Assembly: GCA_900544975.1 (NCBI GenBank)
Contig: UQXI01000007.1
Location: 22,365-86,364 of the forward strand
DNA: 64,000 nt
Source of the DNA: an uncultured Eubacteriales bacterium
GTDB lineage: Bacteria > Bacillota > Clostridia > Oscillospirales > Oscillospiraceae
Direction of reading: 5' to 3'
Of the stretch, positions 8,670 to 15,763 are shown piece after piece. The position numbers and the translations under genes were made by a program. The notes beneath the pieces were generated by a model. The model was not told where the DNA came from, did no database searches, and saw nothing but the letters and a program-made list of their open reading frames with translations. Numbering within the stretch: position 1 is the stretch's first letter; each line of letters begins with the position of its first letter.

Positions 8670-9493
8670 GCCTGCGCTGCAACCGGCGGACCCGGCTGGT
8701 CCTCTTCACGGGGCTCATGCTCCTGGTGCTTCTGGCCGCCTTCCTGGCTGGCCGTCTGATTCCCGACAGCGCTGTGGCGGCAGATTTTACCCGGGTCAAG
8801 GAGCCCCCCTCCTGGAGTCATCCCTTCGGCACCGACCATCTGGGACGGGACCTCCTTCTGCGGACCCTGAAGGGCCTGTCCACCAGCCTCACCATTGGAA
8901 TCGTTGCCTCTCTCATCAGCGCCATTGCGGCGGTGCTCATTGGCATTGCCGCGGCCACAGGCTCCCGGGCTGTGGACGGCTTCATCACCTGGCTCATCGA
9001 CCTGGTGATGGGGGTGCCCCACACCGTATTGGTGATTCTCATCTCCTTCGCCTGCGGCCGGGGATTGAAGGGGCTGCTCATCGGCGTAGCCGCCACCCAC
9101 TGGACCAGCCTGGCCCGGCTCATCCGGGGGGAGGTGCTCCAGCTTCGAAGCCAGCAGTACGTAGCCGTCTCCCGGCGGCTGGGGAAGTCCAGCGGCTGGA
9201 TCCTTCTGCACCACCTGCTGCCCCATCTGATCCCCCAATTTCTGGTGGGTCTCATTCTCATGCTCCCTCACGCCATTTTGCACGAGGCCTCCATTTCCTT
9301 CCTGGGCTATGGACTGCCCCCGGAGCAGCCGGCCATTGGCATCATTCTGGCCGAAAGTATGAAGTATCTGTCCGCCGGTATGTGGTGGCCGGCGGTGTTC
9401 CCGGGACTGCTGCTGGTGGCCACGGTGCTGCTCATTGACCGTCTGGGAGAGACCTTGCGGGCCATTCTGGACCCCCACAGCGCCCAAGAATAG
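8666..9493 (+). CDS. ABC importer permease, DppC/NikC type
   Basis: A 275-residue permease with the features of the second subunit: a short N-terminal segment and one membrane helix, then HPFGTDHLGRDLLLR, a family hallmark, and the coupling loop VSRRLGKSSGWILLHHLLPHLI. The end has FLGYGLPPEQPAIGIIL, also typical. Translationally coupled to the permease before it through an ATGA overlap; the ATPase gene follows after 12 bases with an AGGAGG site. Confidence 0.88.
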   Translation: MSLRCNRRTRLVLFTGLMLLVLLAAFLAGRLIPDSAVAADFTRVKEPPSWSHPFGTDHLGRDLLLRTLKGLSTSLTIGIVASLISAIAAVLIGIAAATGSRAVDGFITWLIDLVMGVPHTVLVILISFACGRGLKGLLIGVAATHWTSLARLIRGEVLQLRSQQYVAVSRRLGKSSGWILLHHLLPHLIPQFLVGLILMLPHAILHEASISFLGYGLPPEQPAIGIILAESMKYLSAGMWWPAVFPGLLLVATVLLIDRLGETLRAILDPHSAQE

Positions 9494-9505
9494 GAGGAAC
9501 CTGCC

Positions 9506-10441
9506 ATGGAACACACACAAACGCCCCTTTTGGAGGTATCCGACCTGTCTGTCTCCTTCCGGATGTACGGCAGCGGGCTGGAGCAGCGACAGCTTCCGGT
9601 GATCTCCAGTCTGAGTCTTCGGGTCCTGCCTGGGGAGATCCTGGCAGTGGCAGGCTCCTCCGGCTCCGGGAAGAGCCTACTGGCCTCCGCCATTTTGGGC
9701 ATTTTGCCGGGCAACGCCACCGTATCCGGCGCCTTGCAATTTGACGGAGAACCCCTGACCCCAGAGCGGCAGGCCCGGCTCCGAGGAACCGAAATCGCCC
9801 TGGTACCCCAATCCGTCGCCTTCCTGGACCCCCTGATGAAGGTGGGCGCCCAGGCAGATGGCCACCGGAAGCCTCGGCCCACGGAAGCGCGCCGGGCGCT
9901 CTTCCGCCAGTTGGGTCTTCCGGAGAAGACAGAGCGCCTCTACCCCTTCCAGCTCTCCGGCGGCATGGCCCGTCGGGTTCTGGTGTCCACCGCCCTGCTC
10001 TCCGAGGCCCGGCTGATCATTGCCGACGAACCGACCCCGGGTATGAGCCTGGAGCAGGCGGAAGAGGCCCTGTCCATGTTCCGGGCCATGGCGGATGCCG
10101 GCAAGGGCGTGGTGCTCATCACCCACGACATTGACCTGGCTTTCCACATCGCCGACCGGATTGCCGTTTTCTACGCAGGAACCACCGTGGAGACCGCCCC
10201 GGCGGCGGACTTTCGCCGTGGGCCGGAGGCCCTGCGCCATCCTTACAGTCAGGCGCTTTGGCGCGCCCTGCCCCAGCATGGGTTCCAGCCCATTCCGGGC
10301 TTTCAGCCCTATGCGGGAAGCCTCCCCCAGGGCTGTCTTTTCGCCCCCCGCTGTCCCCACCGGACGGCGGAATGTGAACAAGCGGTCCCGCCCATGGAGA
10401 CGGTGCGGAGCGGAGAAGTGAGGTGCTACCATGCGACTTGA
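9506..10441 (+). CDS. ABC importer ATPase, DppD/NikD type
   Basis: A 311-residue ATPase with Walker A GSSGSGKS, Q-loop VPQS, signature LSGGMARRV, Walker B LIIADEPTPG and H-loop ITHD. The C-terminal oligopeptide/dipeptide transporter motif with HPYSQALW and the Cys-containing tail CLFAPRCPHRTAEC are present; such tails often carry an Fe-S cluster or zinc in this subfamily. It powers import together with the shorter partner ATPase, which starts 11 bases before this gene ends. Confidence 0.88.
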   Translation: MEHTQTPLLEVSDLSVSFRMYGSGLEQRQLPVISSLSLRVLPGEILAVAGSSGSGKSLLASAILGILPGNATVSGALQFDGEPLTPERQARLRGTEIALVPQSVAFLDPLMKVGAQADGHRKPRPTEARRALFRQLGLPEKTERLYPFQLSGGMARRVLVSTALLSEARLIIADEPTPGMSLEQAEEALSMFRAMADAGKGVVLITHDIDLAFHIADRIAVFYAGTTVETAPAADFRRGPEALRHPYSQALWRALPQHGFQPIPGFQPYAGSLPQGCLFAPRCPHRTAECEQAVPPMETVRSGEVRCYHAT

Positions 10442-11078
10442 AGCAAACCATGTGTCCTTCCGATACAGCGGGAAAAGCCCCTGGATCCTGGAAGACTTGA
10501 GCCTCGGGGTGGACAGTGGAGAGCGCTTGGGACTCTTCGCCCCCAGCGGCTACGGCAAAAGCACCCTGGCCCGGCTCCTGGCCGGTTACCTGACGCCCCA
10601 GGCGGGGCAAATCCTCCTGGACGGCAAGCCCCTTCCCCAAAGGGGGATCTGCCCCGTCCAGCTGATTTGCCAGCATCCGGAGAAGGCCATCAATCCCCGG
10701 TGGCGGCTGAAGCAGGTCCTGGAGGAGAGCGGGACGCTCCGGCCGGACGTCCTGGCCTCTTTTGGCATCGAACTCGCCTGGCTGGACCGGTTCCCCCGGG
10801 AGCTGTCCGGCGGGGAGCTTCAGCGCTTTTGCGTGGCCCGCGCCCTCATGAGCGGGGCGGATTTTCTGATCTGTGACGAAATCAGTACCATGCTGGATGT
10901 GATCACCCAGGCTCAAATCTGGAACAAAATTCTGGAAGAGGCCGCAGCCCGCGGCATGGGTCTCATCGCCGTCACCCACAACCGCGCCCTGGCCAGCCGG
11001 ATCTGTACCCGGGTGTACGATCTCTCCACCAGGGAATGCTGGGTTCCCGGAGATGGACAGGTCCAGAAGCAACCCTAA
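10431..11078 (+). CDS. ABC importer ATPase, DppF/NikE type (short)
   Basis: A 215-residue ATPase with Walker A APSGYGKST, Q-loop ICQHPEKAINPRW, signature LSGGELQRF, Walker B FLICDEISTMLD and H-loop VTHN. It is about 50 or more residues shorter than usual for the family and lacks the C-terminal Cys-containing tail of its partner. The short form is known in the NikE-like branch, so this need not be a truncation. It ends the operon before a strong terminator. Confidence 0.85.
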   Translation: MRLEANHVSFRYSGKSPWILEDLSLGVDSGERLGLFAPSGYGKSTLARLLAGYLTPQAGQILLDGKPLPQRGICPVQLICQHPEKAINPRWRLKQVLEESGTLRPDVLASFGIELAWLDRFPRELSGGELQRFCVARALMSGADFLICDEISTMLDVITQAQIWNKILEEAAARGMGLIAVTHNRALASRICTRVYDLSTRECWVPGDGQVQKQP

Positions 11079-11082
11079 AAAA

Positions 11083-11137
11083 GCGCCCCAGCCAATCCCA
11101 TCGTAAAATAGACGGGATTGGCCGGGGCACATTTTTT
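11083..11137 (+). terminator. Intrinsic terminator of the ABC importer operon
   Basis: A stem of about 19 bp (GCGCCCCAGCCAATCCCATC with GACGGGATTGGCCGGGGCA) is followed by ATTTTTT. A-runs on the other side make it look bidirectional. Confidence 0.85.
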
Positions 11138-11193
11138 GGATTGATTTCGCCGGGAATTCGTAGTAGAATACATAGCATTCCGCTTGATGTACT

Positions 11194-11215
11194 GGCGGGC
11201 GAATGCTCGCCCGCC
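11194..11215. repeat. REP-like palindrome
   Basis: GGCGGGCGA-ATGC-TCGCCCGCC forms a perfect 9-bp stem with a four-base loop in non-coding DNA. Confidence 0.55.
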
Positions 11216-11422
11216 TCCGGCTCCATGGCTGCCGGTTCGCATCTACCGCATGCAATTGCTGTGGGATACACTTGACAGTCGATGTACCTCTGGGGAGTCC
11301 GGCTTTGAATGCGTTGCGCTTCGCTTTTCATCGGCGGTCTCGCCTCTGTTCATCTTCTGTCCAAGCCTATTATGTCCCCCCAGGCCGAAATCATACCACA
11401 CTTTTTGAAAAGGAGGGGTTCG

Positions 11423-11677
11423 ATGCACGAAATCCTTGCGCTGGCGGTCCCGGTTCTGTTCATTTTTTTATTCATCAAGATACTTCTGACCCCCATGAAG
11501 CTGATCTTCAAGCTGCTGCTCAACACGGGCTGCGGATTCGTCTGCCTGTTCCTGCTGAACCTGCTGTCCGGCTTCACCGGCATTGTCTTTGAGCTGAACT
11601 TCATCACCGCCGCCATTGTGGGCTTTCTGGGCCTGCCCGGCATTGTCCTGCTCCTGGTGGTACAGTTTTTCCTCTGA
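11423..11677 (+). CDS. bofA: BofA family pro-sigma-K processing inhibitor
   Basis: The 84-residue membrane protein starts at 11423 after AAAGGAGGGG. It has an N-terminal hydrophobic segment (LAVPVLFIFLFIKILL) and the conserved family core LLLNTGCGFVCLFLLNLL, followed by N-F-ITAAIVGFLGLPGIVLL. In Bacillus, BofA sits in the outer forespore membrane with SpoIVFA and holds the SpoIVFB protease inactive until sigma-G signals. Length is close to the usual 87 residues. The function is known for the family; the partner genes are not in this window. Confidence 0.85.
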   Translation: MHEILALAVPVLFIFLFIKILLTPMKLIFKLLLNTGCGFVCLFLLNLLSGFTGIVFELNFITAAIVGFLGLPGIVLLLVVQFFL

Positions 11678-11688
11678 TTCTCGCAATC

Positions 11689-11737
11689 CAGCAGCGTCTC
11701 CGGCTTCTCGTCTTGCCGGGACGCTGCTGTCTGTTTT
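11689..11737 (+). terminator. Intrinsic terminator of bofA
   Basis: CAGCAGCGTC and GACGCTGCTG form the outer stem, with an inner CCGG/CCGG stem; TCTGTTTT follows. Confidence 0.7.
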
Positions 11738-11782
11738 GTATGAGCAACACCCAATCAGGAGACGAAAGGCGGCGCAAGCGGA

Positions 11783-11807
11783 GCGGTCAAGACCGCTCCC
11801 TACGTAT
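11783..11807. repeat. REP-like hairpin with CCCTACG tail
   Basis: GGAGCGGTC-AA-GACCGCTCC is a perfect nine-bp stem followed by CTACG, the same tail carried by the MITE-like repeat ends. Confidence 0.55.
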
Positions 11808-11885
11808 ACCCGGTGCTCCACGGAAAAAAGGATACGCAGTGCTGGACCCACAAAAAACGTTTTTCTTTTCAGAACGGACAACATG

Positions 11886-11894
11886 TGCTATAAT
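11886..11894 (+). promoter_or_regulatory. Extended -10 promoter of the SCP2-aminotransferase pair
   Basis: TG-C-TATAAT is a perfect extended -10, with only a weak -35 (TTTTCA) 17 bases upstream. It lies about 70 bases before the start at 11965. Confidence 0.6.
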
Positions 11895-11964
11895 AAAAAA
11901 ATAGCGGTTATCACCGCCGATTGGGGGCACAATCCGGAACCTGCCCCGAAGGGAGCGAACCAAT

Positions 11965-12729
11965 ATGAAAGAACCAAAAGCCATGGCATATGTGAATATG
12001 TACGGCGTTCTTGGCGCCCTGGAAAACCTGTGCAGCCTGGACGACCCTGCCAGGGAAATTCTCAGGGGCCTCAAAAAGCCTGTGAGCCTGTGCTTCCAAG
12101 TCAAGGACGGCCCTTGCTGCACCTTCCACTTCACCCAGGAGGGCTGCCGCATGACGGAGGGCGACGGAGGCTGCACCTGCAAAATGAATTTTTCCTCCCC
12201 GGAAAAATTCAATGCCCTCATTGATGAGAACAAGCCGGGCCTGCCTGGGAAGAATCCGGTGCAGCTTCTCCCCTTCCTCCTGGGTCCCTTCACCCAGCTG
12301 ACGAACCGCCTGACAGAGCTGCTCCGGCCCTCGGAAGAGGCCCTCCAAGACCGGGCCTTCTTTGAAAAGAGCACCGTCCTCACCATGTATACCATCGCCG
12401 GGGCCATTTCCGCCCTGGCCAACACCGATTCCATCTCCCAAATCTCCGCCAGCTACACCGTAGACGGGGAGATTTCCCTGGGCATCCGGGACGTTGCCCA
12501 GGTGACCATATCCGTCCAGGACCACCGCTTCACCACCATCAAGGCCCCGGCGGAGCATCCCCGGGCCATTATGGAATTTGCCACCATCGACCTGGCCTAC
12601 GGCCTCTTCACCGGCCAGGTCTCCACCATCAACGAAATGTGCAAGGGCACCATCCACCTGCGGGGCATGCTCTCCATGGTGGACAACATCAACCGGATTC
12701 TGAACCGGGTGTCCGCATATCTGTCTTAG
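11965..12729 (+). CDS. SCP2-like (sterol carrier protein fold) protein
   Basis: The 254-residue soluble protein seems to hold two SCP2-type halves. The first, about residues 40-110, has LCFQVKDGPCCTFHFT, then CKMNFSSPEKFNALIDE. The second ends with TIDLAYGLFTGQVSTINEM and GTIHLRGMLSMVDNINRIL, the usual closing helix and strand of SCP2 domains. SCP2 domains bind lipids or hydrophobic ligands in a tunnel. The ligand here is unknown. It is co-transcribed with a class III aminotransferase 11 bases downstream, which suggests a shared pathway, but which one I cannot say. Confidence 0.6.
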   Translation: MKEPKAMAYVNMYGVLGALENLCSLDDPAREILRGLKKPVSLCFQVKDGPCCTFHFTQEGCRMTEGDGGCTCKMNFSSPEKFNALIDENKPGLPGKNPVQLLPFLLGPFTQLTNRLTELLRPSEEALQDRAFFEKSTVLTMYTIAGAISALANTDSISQISASYTVDGEISLGIRDVAQVTISVQDHRFTTIKAPAEHPRAIMEFATIDLAYGLFTGQVSTINEMCKGTIHLRGMLSMVDNINRILNRVSAYLS

Positions 12730-12740
12730 GAGGAGCCGCC

Positions 12741-14015
12741 ATGAGCAAGTACCCTGAATACCAACACACCAAAAGCCGGGCCTGGTTCGACCGGGCGCTT
12801 CATGTGATTCCCTCTGGCGTATACGGCCACCTGGGGCCCTCGGAAGGTCTGTTTCTGCCTCTGGAGAAGTGGCCCCTTCTGTCCTCCAAAGCCAAGGGGG
12901 CCTACTTTTGGGACATGGACGGAAATCCCTACCTGGACCTGATGTGCGCCTACGGTCCCAACGTCCTGGGCTACGGCGACCCCGATGTAGACCGGGCCGC
13001 TGTGGAGCAGCTGATGACCGGCAACTGCACCACCGCCCCCTCCTACAAAATGGTGGAGTGCGCCGAGCTGCTGGTGGACACAGTCGCCATGGCCGACTGG
13101 GCCTTCTTCATGAAAAACGGCACCGACGCCACCACCTTCTCCATCCTCACCGCCCGGGCCTTCACCGGGAAGAAGAAGACCATGTTCCTCCGGGGCTACT
13201 ATCACGGCAACGACCCCTGGGCCATGAAGGCGGACTACCCCGGGGTCCTGCCGGAGGATGTGGCCAATAACCTTGTGGTCCCCTGGTTCGACCTGCCCGC
13301 CATGGAGGCCGCCTATGAGGCCTGCGGCGGCGATGTGGCCGCCCTCATCGCCCAACCCTATGACCATGGCAACTTTGCCGACAACCGCTGCGCCACCAAA
13401 GAGTTCTGGGCCTCGGTCCGGCAGTTCTGCGACAAGCGGGGCATCGTCCTCATCATCGACGACGTGCGCACCGGCTTCCGGCTGGACCTTCAGGGCTCGG
13501 ACCACTACTACGGATTCCAGGCAGACCTCATCTGCTTCTGCAAGGCCCTGGCCAACGGCTACAACATGTCCGCCGTCTGCGGCCGGGAGCATCTGAAGGC
13601 CACCGCCTCCTCCATCTCCTTCACCGGCTCCTACTGGATGAGCGCAGAGCCTTTTGCCGCCTGCATCGCCTGCATCCAGAAGCTGAAGGCCCTGGACGCC
13701 CCGGCCCTCTTCCGGCGCATGGGGTTGCAGCTCACCCAGGGCTTCCAGGCCGCCGCCAAGGCCCACGGCTTTGACCTAGTGGTCTCCGGCGAACCGGCCC
13801 TCTTCTACCTGCGGATCGCCAACGACGACAGCCTGATGCTCCATCAGGAGTGGGTGGCTGAATGCGTCAGCCGGGGCCTGTTCCTGGCCAGCCACCACAA
13901 CCACTTCCTGAACGCCGCCATCACCGACGAAGACATCGCCCTGGCCATCGACATTGCCAACGACGCCTTCTCCGTGGTAGCCGCCCGGCACCCGGAGCTG
14001 GAGCTGAAAAAATAG
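12741..14015 (+). CDS. Class III aminotransferase (glutamate-1-semialdehyde aminomutase-like)
   Basis: I start at 12741 (MSKYPEYQHTKS) after TTAGGAGGAG. The 424-residue PLP enzyme shows FFMKNGTDATTFSILTARAFTGKKK, the cofactor phosphate site, GYYHGNDPW, the PLP-aromatic segment, the PLP-ring Asp in LIIDDVRTGFR and the Schiff-base Lys in CFCKALANGYNMSA. This order matches HemL and related class III enzymes. No other haem genes lie nearby, so a HemL role is doubtful. The upstream SCP2-like partner suggests action on a lipid-linked or hydrophobic amino compound; this is speculation. It ends at a terminator shared with spoIVA. Confidence 0.75.
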   Translation: MSKYPEYQHTKSRAWFDRALHVIPSGVYGHLGPSEGLFLPLEKWPLLSSKAKGAYFWDMDGNPYLDLMCAYGPNVLGYGDPDVDRAAVEQLMTGNCTTAPSYKMVECAELLVDTVAMADWAFFMKNGTDATTFSILTARAFTGKKKTMFLRGYYHGNDPWAMKADYPGVLPEDVANNLVVPWFDLPAMEAAYEACGGDVAALIAQPYDHGNFADNRCATKEFWASVRQFCDKRGIVLIIDDVRTGFRLDLQGSDHYYGFQADLICFCKALANGYNMSAVCGREHLKATASSISFTGSYWMSAEPFAACIACIQKLKALDAPALFRRMGLQLTQGFQAAAKAHGFDLVVSGEPALFYLRIANDDSLMLHQEWVAECVSRGLFLASHHNHFLNAAITDEDIALAIDIANDAFSVVAARHPELELKK

Positions 14016-14017
14016 CC

Positions 14018-14064
14018 AAACTGCCCTCAAATCCGAAGTACATCGGAATTTGAGGGCAGTTTTT
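14018..14064. terminator. Bidirectional terminator between the aminotransferase and spoIVA
   Basis: AACTGCCCTCAAAT and ATTTGAGGGCAGTT form a long stem with an inner CCGA/TCGG stem; T runs appear on both sides, the longer on the plus strand. Confidence 0.85.
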
Positions 14065-14067
14065 CCA

Positions 14068-15549
14068 TTAAAAGATGATGCAAATCATCCCCGTGGCTCC
14101 TTCATTGACCACCCGGGCCAGGGAGCCCCGGAATTTCACCCGCACATCGTCGGGAATCCGGCGGAGCTTGGTGGTAAGGCCGTCGTTCACCATTTCAAAG
14201 ACGGACTTGCCGAAAATGTTGCTCTCCCACAGCTGATCCGGTGCAGTCTGGTACTGCTCAGACAGGCTGTTCACCAGGTCCTGGGACTGCTTCTCATCCC
14301 CCACCATGGGGCTGATCTCCGTGTCCAGGTCCACCCGCAGCATGTGGATGGAGGGCGCGCCGGCCTTCAGCTTCACGCCATAGGCGCTTCCCTTGCGGAC
14401 AATCTCCGGGGCCTCCAGCTTCATCTCCCCCCGGGTGGGCATCACCACGCCGTAGCCGGTGGCGCTGGCCTCTTCCAGGGCCGAGGCAATCTTGTCATAG
14501 GACCGCTTCACCTGGGCCAGCTCCGTGAGCAGCTCCATGAGCTCGCCCTCTCCTGTGATGGTAAAGCCGGTCTTGCCGCTGAGGATGTCATAATACAGAC
14601 TCTCCGGGAACTGGAGCTCACAGGCCACCATGCCGCTGCCCAGGTCGATCTCCCGCAGGCGGCAGCCGGCCACATGCTCCACCTCCGTGAGGGTTCCCAG
14701 CACCGTCTCCGCCTGGCACATCTCCGAAATCTCCCCTGCCCGGCTGGCCAGGGCGTCGTAGAGCACCGCCTTCACCGGATGATCGTACTCCAGGCCGTCC
14801 ATCCACCGGGGCAGATACACCCGCAGCTCCTGCATGGGGAAGGCGTACAGCAGGTCCCGCAGGAGCTCCCCAATCTCCTGGGCGCTCATGGTCTGGCAGT
14901 CGGCGCAGAGGGCCTTCACCTGATAGGTCTCCTGGATCCGGCTGCACAGCTCCCGGGCGGCATTTCCCCGGGGCTCCCGGCTGTTGACCACCACCACAAA
15001 GGGCTTGCCGGTGGCCTTCATATCCCCAATGGCCCGGTCCTCGGCGGTCAGGTAGTCCTCCCGGGGAATGTCCGTGATGGTGCCGTCGGTGGTCACCACC
15101 AGGCCAATGGAGCAGTGATCCTCCATCACCTTTTTGGTGCCCAGCTCCGCCGCCTCGGTCATGGGGATCTCATGGTCGTACCAGGGGGTGGTCACCATCC
15201 GGGGCGCCCCGTCCTCCGTGGCGCCCACGGCCCCGGCCACCATATAGCCCACTGAGTCAATCATCCGCACCCGGAGCTTCGCCGTCCCGTCGGGGGAGAT
15301 CTCCACCGCCTCCTCCGGCACGAACTTGGGCTCCGACGTCATAATGGTCTTGCCAGAGCCGCTCTGGGGCAGCTCATCCCGGGCCCGCTCCTTCCGGTAG
15401 GGGTCGGAGATGTTGGGAATCACCAGCTCCTCCATCACCCGCTTGATGAGGGTGGACTTCCCCGTCCGGACCGGGCCCACCACGCCCACATAAATATCTC
15501 CGCCGGTTCTGGCTGCAATCTCTTGATAAATGGATTTTTCCATCGCCAT
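14068..15549 (-). CDS. spoIVA: Stage IV sporulation protein A, spore coat ATPase
   Basis: The 493-residue protein matches SpoIVA over its full length. The N-terminal ATPase has Walker A GPVRTGKST preceded by RTGGDIYVGVV, and MTSEPKFVPEEAVEI, MIDSVGYMV and TDGTITDIPREDY are hallmark segments. In Bacillus it polymerises with ATP hydrolysis on the forespore surface and forms the coat basement layer, anchored by SpoVM through its C-terminal part. Two in-frame ATGs (15549 and 15543) follow AAGGAGG; the second gives the usual N-terminus MEKSIYQEI. It is expected to be transcribed by sigma-E, but I found no good sigma-E box. Confidence 0.95.
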   Translation of the reverse strand: MAMEKSIYQEIAARTGGDIYVGVVGPVRTGKSTLIKRVMEELVIPNISDPYRKERARDELPQSGSGKTIMTSEPKFVPEEAVEISPDGTAKLRVRMIDSVGYMVAGAVGATEDGAPRMVTTPWYDHEIPMTEAAELGTKKVMEDHCSIGLVVTTDGTITDIPREDYLTAEDRAIGDMKATGKPFVVVVNSREPRGNAARELCSRIQETYQVKALCADCQTMSAQEIGELLRDLLYAFPMQELRVYLPRWMDGLEYDHPVKAVLYDALASRAGEISEMCQAETVLGTLTEVEHVAGCRLREIDLGSGMVACELQFPESLYYDILSGKTGFTITGEGELMELLTELAQVKRSYDKIASALEEASATGYGVVMPTRGEMKLEAPEIVRKGSAYGVKLKAGAPSIHMLRVDLDTEISPMVGDEKQSQDLVNSLSEQYQTAPDQLWESNIFGKSVFEMVNDGLTTKLRRIPDDVRVKFRGSLARVVNEGATGMICIIF

Positions 15550-15569
15550 CCTGCCTCCTTCAGTCTCGG

Positions 15570-15589
15570 CAGGAGGGCGCTCCTGCCAT
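15570..15589. repeat. REP-like palindrome upstream of spoIVA
   Basis: GGCAGGAG-GGCG-CTCCTGCC is a perfect eight-bp stem in the spoIVA leader or upstream region. Confidence 0.5.
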
Positions 15590-15697
15590 GGTGTAGTACA
15601 GGGTATGTCCGGCAGGGACGGGTTAGAACCAGGAGCGGCGTGCGCTTTCCCTGGACCGTGGTGAAACCGGGATTTCCCATAATTAGGAATTTCTTCC

Positions 15698-15726
15698 TTT
15701 ACAATATTATCAGACTTTGGTATACT
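15698..15726 (+). promoter_or_regulatory. Strong sigma-A promoter of the Roco gene
   Basis: TTTACA, 17 bases, then TATACT with a TG extension, 37 bases before the start at 15764. This suggests steady vegetative expression. Confidence 0.75.
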
Positions 15727-15763
15727 GATAAGAAATCAGTCAGTTCTGAGGGGAGGCAGACGG

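Larger units (their letters stand above)
11079..11422. other. Gap with terminator and REP-like hairpin
   Basis: Holds the importer operon terminator and a perfect palindromic hairpin (11194-11215). No convincing promoter for bofA was found and no gene is seen. Confidence 0.5.

Noticed and set aside
12741..14015. Naming the aminotransferase hemL
   Set aside because: The family match is to class III enzymes in general and the neighbourhood holds no tetrapyrrole genes.
15590..15700. Sigma-E promoter for spoIVA
   Set aside because: A CATACCCT resembling the -10 box is present on the minus strand near 15615, but no matching -35 box lies at the right distance.
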